Positions 23,121 through 26,671 of a DNA stretch of 26,671 bases are shown here, one piece after another. Position numbers and translations under genes: made by a program. How positions within the stretch are numbered: the first letter of the stretch is position 1; each line of letters opens with the position of its first letter. The notes beneath the pieces are model-generated. The model worked only from the letters and a program-made list of their open reading frames with translations, was not told the DNA's origin and did no database searches. The stretch comes from Lewinella sp039816955. Its GTDB lineage: Bacteria; Bacteroidota; Bacteroidia; Chitinophagales; Saprospiraceae. The DNA lies in the NCBI GenBank assembly GCA_039816955.1, contig JBCBWU010000097.1, forward strand, positions 1 through 26,671. The letters run 5' to 3'.

Positions 23121-23155
23121 TTTGTCACGTTCTCCCAATGCGCCCCTGTATATAG
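23121..23155 (+). promoter_or_regulatory. ECF-type promoter of the S8 gene
   Basis: TTTGTCACG (23121-23129), 17-nt spacer, TGTATATAG (23147-23155), both boxes identical to the sigma factor gene's own promoter. The predicted start is about 23161, giving a 5' leader of only ~13 nt, which is exactly the stretch complementary to the candidate small RNA. Confidence 0.75.
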
Positions 23156-23173
23156 GTAAAATACAACTGTAAA

Positions 23174-24835
23174 ATGAACAATTTTTCTCTCTTGAAGAAG
23201 GCATTATTCTGCCTTAATCTTCTCATCTGCTTTGTCCTCCACAGTCAACCATCAATGAACGCCGTAAGTCAACCTATTCCTGGGTCTTACGTTCCCGGCG
23301 AAATCATTATTCTCTTTGAGTCTGGATTATCTGACACCGAAAAACAGGATTTACGCGATGATTATCAGGTTACGTCCTACGAGATTATTAATAATCGTCT
23401 CGAACTTTGGGAGGTTTCTTTTCCACTCCCAGTAGACGATAATGGATCAACCGTGATTCTACTCAACGAATACGAACTCCTGGACTACATTCATAACAAT
23501 GGTGATACTCGTCCTGGTAACAATGGAAGTACCGGTGGTGGTACCGAAGGTGGAGGTATTGCCAACCCCGGCCGCGGAGGTGGTATTAACGGCGGCGAAT
23601 TCAACTATGCATTAACTGGCTCTCCGATCATTGATAATCCTACTCCCCTTCCCAATGACCCACTGACTGTCTGTCCTGGTAATTCCCACCTTTATGGAAA
23701 TACAGGGCCTCATACCAACAACCTACCTACGATAGTAATTATGGATCAGGTAATGACGCTCAGGACTCCTGATGTACAGCATTTCTTCACACCACAGTAT
23801 ACACTTCCGGAGGGTAGAGCCTCACATGCTGATCAGGTAGATTACATTGCGAATTTTGTCAATACTGCCAATGGTCTATCTCCACAGGTCATCAACCTAG
23901 TGATATTTGACGAGCTTGGTCAAGCCACTTATGTCGACTTCCTGAAGGCTATCAACTGGTTATACGAAAATAGTTATCAGCACTTAGTAATCAATATGAG
24001 TGGTAGTGCAATGGTCAATCAAATTGGAGAAAACTCACAAATCGTACTGAGCCGGGTTAACGATATGCTGACTGACATGGGCAGTGTTATGGTAACCAGT
24101 GCCGGAAATGACGCTATGGACACCAACGAAGGTACTGTCCTACCAGGTGGAGCACTAATGAATAACGAAATCACTGTAGCCGGCACAAGTAATTGTTATA
24201 CACAAGCTTGGGCTGGTAGCAATCTAGACAATGTGCAATTTGAAATCGCGGCTGAGGCTGAGAACCTTTTGGTTCCTTTCAATACCACTTCTTGGGTAGA
24301 AGCTGATGGTACTTCATACAGCGCTCCTCAAGTTACGGCAGCTTTAGTACAGATTGCCTCTCATGTCCCGTTTGCCACCACCTTACAGCTGAAGCAACAA
24401 TTACTAACAACTGCGGACCATATAGCAGCACTAGATGATCACAGCCGCTGGGGACAAGTACTTAATGCAACAGCAGCTACTACCTTTGGTAATGGTATGG
24501 GCTTGGCAGCTGTACCAGAAACAGAGCCACAAGCTTGGGAAGGACTTAATCCTTCTTTCAATGAAACAGATATTCCAGAGGAACTCGTCCTGGAAGTTTC
24601 TCCTAACCCGACTAATGGCGCTTTCACCCTGCGCTGGAATAGTCCAGGGGCTGGCCCAGCAATCCTAGAAATCTACAACGACCTCGGGCAGCGTTTAAGT
24701 CAGCGAACGCTACCAAGTGGTGAGCATGATATTCAATTATCCATGCAGACCCTGGGAGCAAAACAAGCAGGACTTTATTTACTACGGGTCCGGCAGGCGG
24801 ATCAAGTAACGACTCGCCGCATTATTTTACGATAG
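23174..24835 (+). CDS. Subtilisin-like (S8) serine peptidase with T9SS sorting domain
   Basis: The 553-residue protein has a signal peptide (1-24, ending in VLHSQ) and a propeptide-like segment (VPGEIIILFESGLSDTEKQ, 40-58). A Gly-rich linker (115-141) leads into a subtilase fold. Candidate catalytic residues are Asp191 (VIMDQVM), His218 (RASHADQVDYI), oxyanion Asn312 (TSAGNDA) and Ser381 (DGTSYSAPQVTAALV). The Ser and Asn blocks are standard, while the Asp and His blocks lack the usual DTG and HGTHVAG, so activity is likely but not certain. Residues 472-553 are a T9SS CTD (EVSPNPTNGAF, EIYNDLGQRLS, AGLYLLRV, tail TTRRIILR). It is driven by the ECF-type promoter and probably heads the transcript with the CHAT-type gene. 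Confidence 0.85.
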   Translation: MNNFSLLKKALFCLNLLICFVLHSQPSMNAVSQPIPGSYVPGEIIILFESGLSDTEKQDLRDDYQVTSYEIINNRLELWEVSFPLPVDDNGSTVILLNEYELLDYIHNNGDTRPGNNGSTGGGTEGGGIANPGRGGGINGGEFNYALTGSPIIDNPTPLPNDPLTVCPGNSHLYGNTGPHTNNLPTIVIMDQVMTLRTPDVQHFFTPQYTLPEGRASHADQVDYIANFVNTANGLSPQVINLVIFDELGQATYVDFLKAINWLYENSYQHLVINMSGSAMVNQIGENSQIVLSRVNDMLTDMGSVMVTSAGNDAMDTNEGTVLPGGALMNNEITVAGTSNCYTQAWAGSNLDNVQFEIAAEAENLLVPFNTTSWVEADGTSYSAPQVTAALVQIASHVPFATTLQLKQQLLTTADHIAALDDHSRWGQVLNATAATTFGNGMGLAAVPETEPQAWEGLNPSFNETDIPEELVLEVSPNPTNGAFTLRWNSPGAGPAILEIYNDLGQRLSQRTLPSGEHDIQLSMQTLGAKQAGLYLLRVRQADQVTTRRIILR

Positions 24836-24855
24836 CTGTAGTTAGACACAATTAG

Positions 24856-24869
24856 GGTTGGTACCAACC
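24856..24869. promoter_or_regulatory. 14-bp perfect palindrome before the CHAT-type gene
   Basis: GGTTGGTACCAACC is a perfect, loopless palindrome about 20 nt after the S8 stop and 104 nt before the next start. It could be an operator for a dimeric regulator; no promoter box was recognised beside it. Confidence 0.35.
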
Positions 24870-24872
24870 GCT

Positions 24873-24918
24873 AAGGCAACCCGGGTTCTCCACTCCACAG
24901 GGAAACTCGGGTTGCCTT
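24873..24918 (+). terminator. Hairpin between the S8 and CHAT-type genes
   Basis: AAGGCAACCCG (24873-24883) pairs with CGGGTTGCCTT (24908-24918) around a 24-nt loop. There is no T-tract after it, so it may give partial termination or separate mRNA segments rather than end the transcript. Confidence 0.5.
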
Positions 24919-24972
24919 ATCCATACGGCTAAAACTTCCGCTTTAATCACCTCCTGAATACCTCAAAACACG

Positions 24973-26671
24973 ATGCCTTTACGCTACGCTATCTCGCTGA
25001 TACTGACCATTCTTGGTTTATCACTCAGTGGCCAAACACCGAGTGAGCAAGCCTATACACTGACCCAGCAATCCACTACCCTTTATGGTCGGGATGCTTT
25101 ACCACTTCTGGATAGTGCTAAAATGATCTGTGAACAGCAGAACTGTGCAGATAGTAGTTGGGCTTTTCTCTACCGACGCTTGGCGGTAGCCTATTTTGAT
25201 GGCTACGTTGACGATCAGAAAGCAATTGAGTTTGCGGATACGGCCCGATATTTCTACGAACGCTACCTCGGCAATGTGCATCCTTTGGTAGCCAACCAGC
25301 ACTACAGTAGCGGTGTCATCAAGCGCGAAGTCGGACGTACCGAAGCGGGGATCAACTCCATGAGGGCCGCTATTGAAGTATTGGAACAGGTGCCAGAAGC
25401 AGAAGTTGATAGACGTGATTCTACCCTTGTCCGTTGGTACTATAATCTAGCAAATACCGAAGTTACCTGGGGCGACTACGCTACTGGAGCTGTACATGCC
25501 GAAAAAGCGGCATTTTATAATCGAAATCTTAGTGTTAGTCCTACCTATTATAATTGCTTATTGCTCCGCCTGCAAGGCTATACCAGTGAACACACAGGAG
25601 ATTTTACAACTGCCTACGAGTATTTCCAACAGGCTGCGGAGTGTATGGCTAACTTTTCGGGTGACTCGCAAAATTATGACGCCCTTCTTTACTGGGCACT
25701 GAGGGATCTGCAAGCGCTCACCTTAGGAAGAATGGGACAGTTAGAATCCTGTATTGATCAACTTGAAAGAGTAGCTGCGGGCTACCGAGCGCTAGGACTT
25801 CCGCCTTCAAAGGTCAATTCTAACCTTGCTCATAATCTGCATAATCAGAGTTGGTTCAATCTGCAACTTGGTAATTACGCTAGAGCGGAACAAGCAGCGC
25901 AGGAAGTAATGGACTTATACGAAGAGAGCTACCCCAATAAATACTATCCATTCATTGCTAACACCATCGTACTTCAAGGCCAAGTGGCCCAAGCTACTGG
26001 CGATTTCGGCACAGCATTAAGTTATTACGATGAAGCACTAGAATCATTATCTCCTACTTACAATCCAAAAGCTCCTCTTTCTGATCTACAAACTACGGAC
26101 AACTATCTCATTTATCTAGAGCTCTTCGATTATCGTGCCCGGTGTTTAATTGCTTTGGAAAGAGAAAACGAAGCAAATGAGATTTACGAATGGTTGGAAA
26201 ACATAATATCTCGCCAACGGCAAACCTTCCGTAGCGGTCTGTCTCGTTTTAATATTCTGAGCTATGCCCGCCCCGCCTATGAGCAAGCTATTCTTCTCAA
26301 CTTATACCCCAATAAAGGTTCCGCTAACCTACAACAGCGCGAACGTGCCTGGCAGTACGTTAGCCAGTACAAAGGGAGTAGTTTCCGGGAAGAGCTACAA
26401 CAGAAAAAAGCCCTGCATTTTGCCGACATCCCCCGCCGAGTACAACGGCAAGAAAGAGAATTGGCAGAAGTAATTCGCGACCTAAAAGCGGCATTATATA
26501 CAGCTTACCGGGAAGAAGCTCCACAAGATAGCCTCCGGCTAGTAATTGCCGAAAGGGAACAGGAATACTATCAATTCTTAAAGCAATTAGAAGCAGATTA
26601 CCCCCGCTATTACGAACTTAAGTACGCCCCCTCGGAGCCACTTGCCCTGAATACGGTGCAAGACAAGCTTG
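24973..26671 (+). CDS. Secreted TPR protein, probable CHAT-domain protease, 3' end beyond the window
   Basis: From the ATG at 24973 the frame is open to the window end, 566 residues. A signal peptide (MPLRYAISLILTILGLSLSG, then Q) is followed by helical pairs of TPR type across about residues 30-440, for example LANTEVTWGDYATGAVHAEK, LGNYARAEQAAQEVMDLYEE and ATGDFGTALSYYDEALESLS. Residues 455-560 (AWQYVSQYKGSSFREELQQK, ELAEVIRDLKAALYTAYREE, ADYPRYYELKYAPSEPL) match the coiled-coil and linker that precede the CHAT domain in Bacteroidota TPR-CHAT proteins, as I remember them. The CHAT Cys-His protease domain would start just past the window; this is inference. It is likely cotranscribed with the S8 gene 137 bp upstream. 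Confidence 0.75.
   Translation, partial: MPLRYAISLILTILGLSLSGQTPSEQAYTLTQQSTTLYGRDALPLLDSAKMICEQQNCADSSWAFLYRRLAVAYFDGYVDDQKAIEFADTARYFYERYLGNVHPLVANQHYSSGVIKREVGRTEAGINSMRAAIEVLEQVPEAEVDRRDSTLVRWYYNLANTEVTWGDYATGAVHAEKAAFYNRNLSVSPTYYNCLLLRLQGYTSEHTGDFTTAYEYFQQAAECMANFSGDSQNYDALLYWALRDLQALTLGRMGQLESCIDQLERVAAGYRALGLPPSKVNSNLAHNLHNQSWFNLQLGNYARAEQAAQEVMDLYEESYPNKYYPFIANTIVLQGQVAQATGDFGTALSYYDEALESLSPTYNPKAPLSDLQTTDNYLIYLELFDYRARCLIALERENEANEIYEWLENIISRQRQTFRSGLSRFNILSYARPAYEQAILLNLYPNKGSANLQQRERAWQYVSQYKGSSFREELQQKKALHFADIPRRVQRQERELAEVIRDLKAALYTAYREEAPQDSLRLVIAEREQEYYQFLKQLEADYPRYYELKYAPSEPLALNTVQDKL

Overview
The window looks like a chromosomal segment of a Bacteroidota bacterium, most likely a Saprospiria/Lewinella-like lineage. 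Seven predicted secreted proteins end in a type IX secretion (T9SS) C-terminal sorting domain: a PNP-type motif, then a beta-rich segment ending in G(V/I)Y(I/L)(L/V). Spacing and leaders are Bacteroidota-like: most starts have no clear Shine-Dalgarno sequence, and TAnnTTTG-type -7 boxes are present. No tRNA, rRNA, CRISPR array or insertion sequence was seen. The taxonomic call is an inference from these traits.

Layout. 1-1281 (-): 3'-truncated PLC-like phosphodiesterase. 1596-2345 (+): TSUP/TauE-SafE permease. 2428-3407 (-): SCP2-like protein and YdeI/OmpD-associated protein. 3703-5130 (+): large helical protein of unknown function. 5243-10003 (-): four T9SS-sorted secreted proteins, one an M43 metalloprotease; three are preceded by copies of a ~125-bp intergenic repeat with an invariant TAGTTTTG box. 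10644-12275 (-): ABC-F ATPase with a degenerate second Walker A. 12384-12791: two oppositely oriented arrays of a degenerate ~22-bp repeat. 12794-14443 (-): SGLT-type Na+/solute symporter. 14671-15156 (-): miniature T9SS protein. 15254-19334 (-): three tandem paralogous lipoproteins of an unrecognised family. 19636-21387 (-): large T9SS protein. 21578-22871 (-): ECF-like sigma factor followed by a membrane/TPR protein. 23174-24835 (+): T9SS-sorted subtilisin-like (S8) protein. 24973 to the window end (+): secreted TPR protein whose unseen C-terminus is probably a CHAT protease domain.

The most interesting region is 21578-26671. The sigma factor gene and the divergent S8 gene have the same 9+9-bp promoter, TTTGTCACG-N16/17-TGTATATAG, which suggests an autoregulated ECF regulon. 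A third, slightly weaker match (22957-22991) points at a compact structured segment with a strong intrinsic terminator (22995-23093): a candidate small RNA. Its unpaired linker contains 13 nt perfectly complementary to the translation start of the S8 mRNA. Together they suggest a sigma factor, membrane TPR protein, small RNA, secreted protease and TPR/CHAT module. This is a prediction from sequence only.
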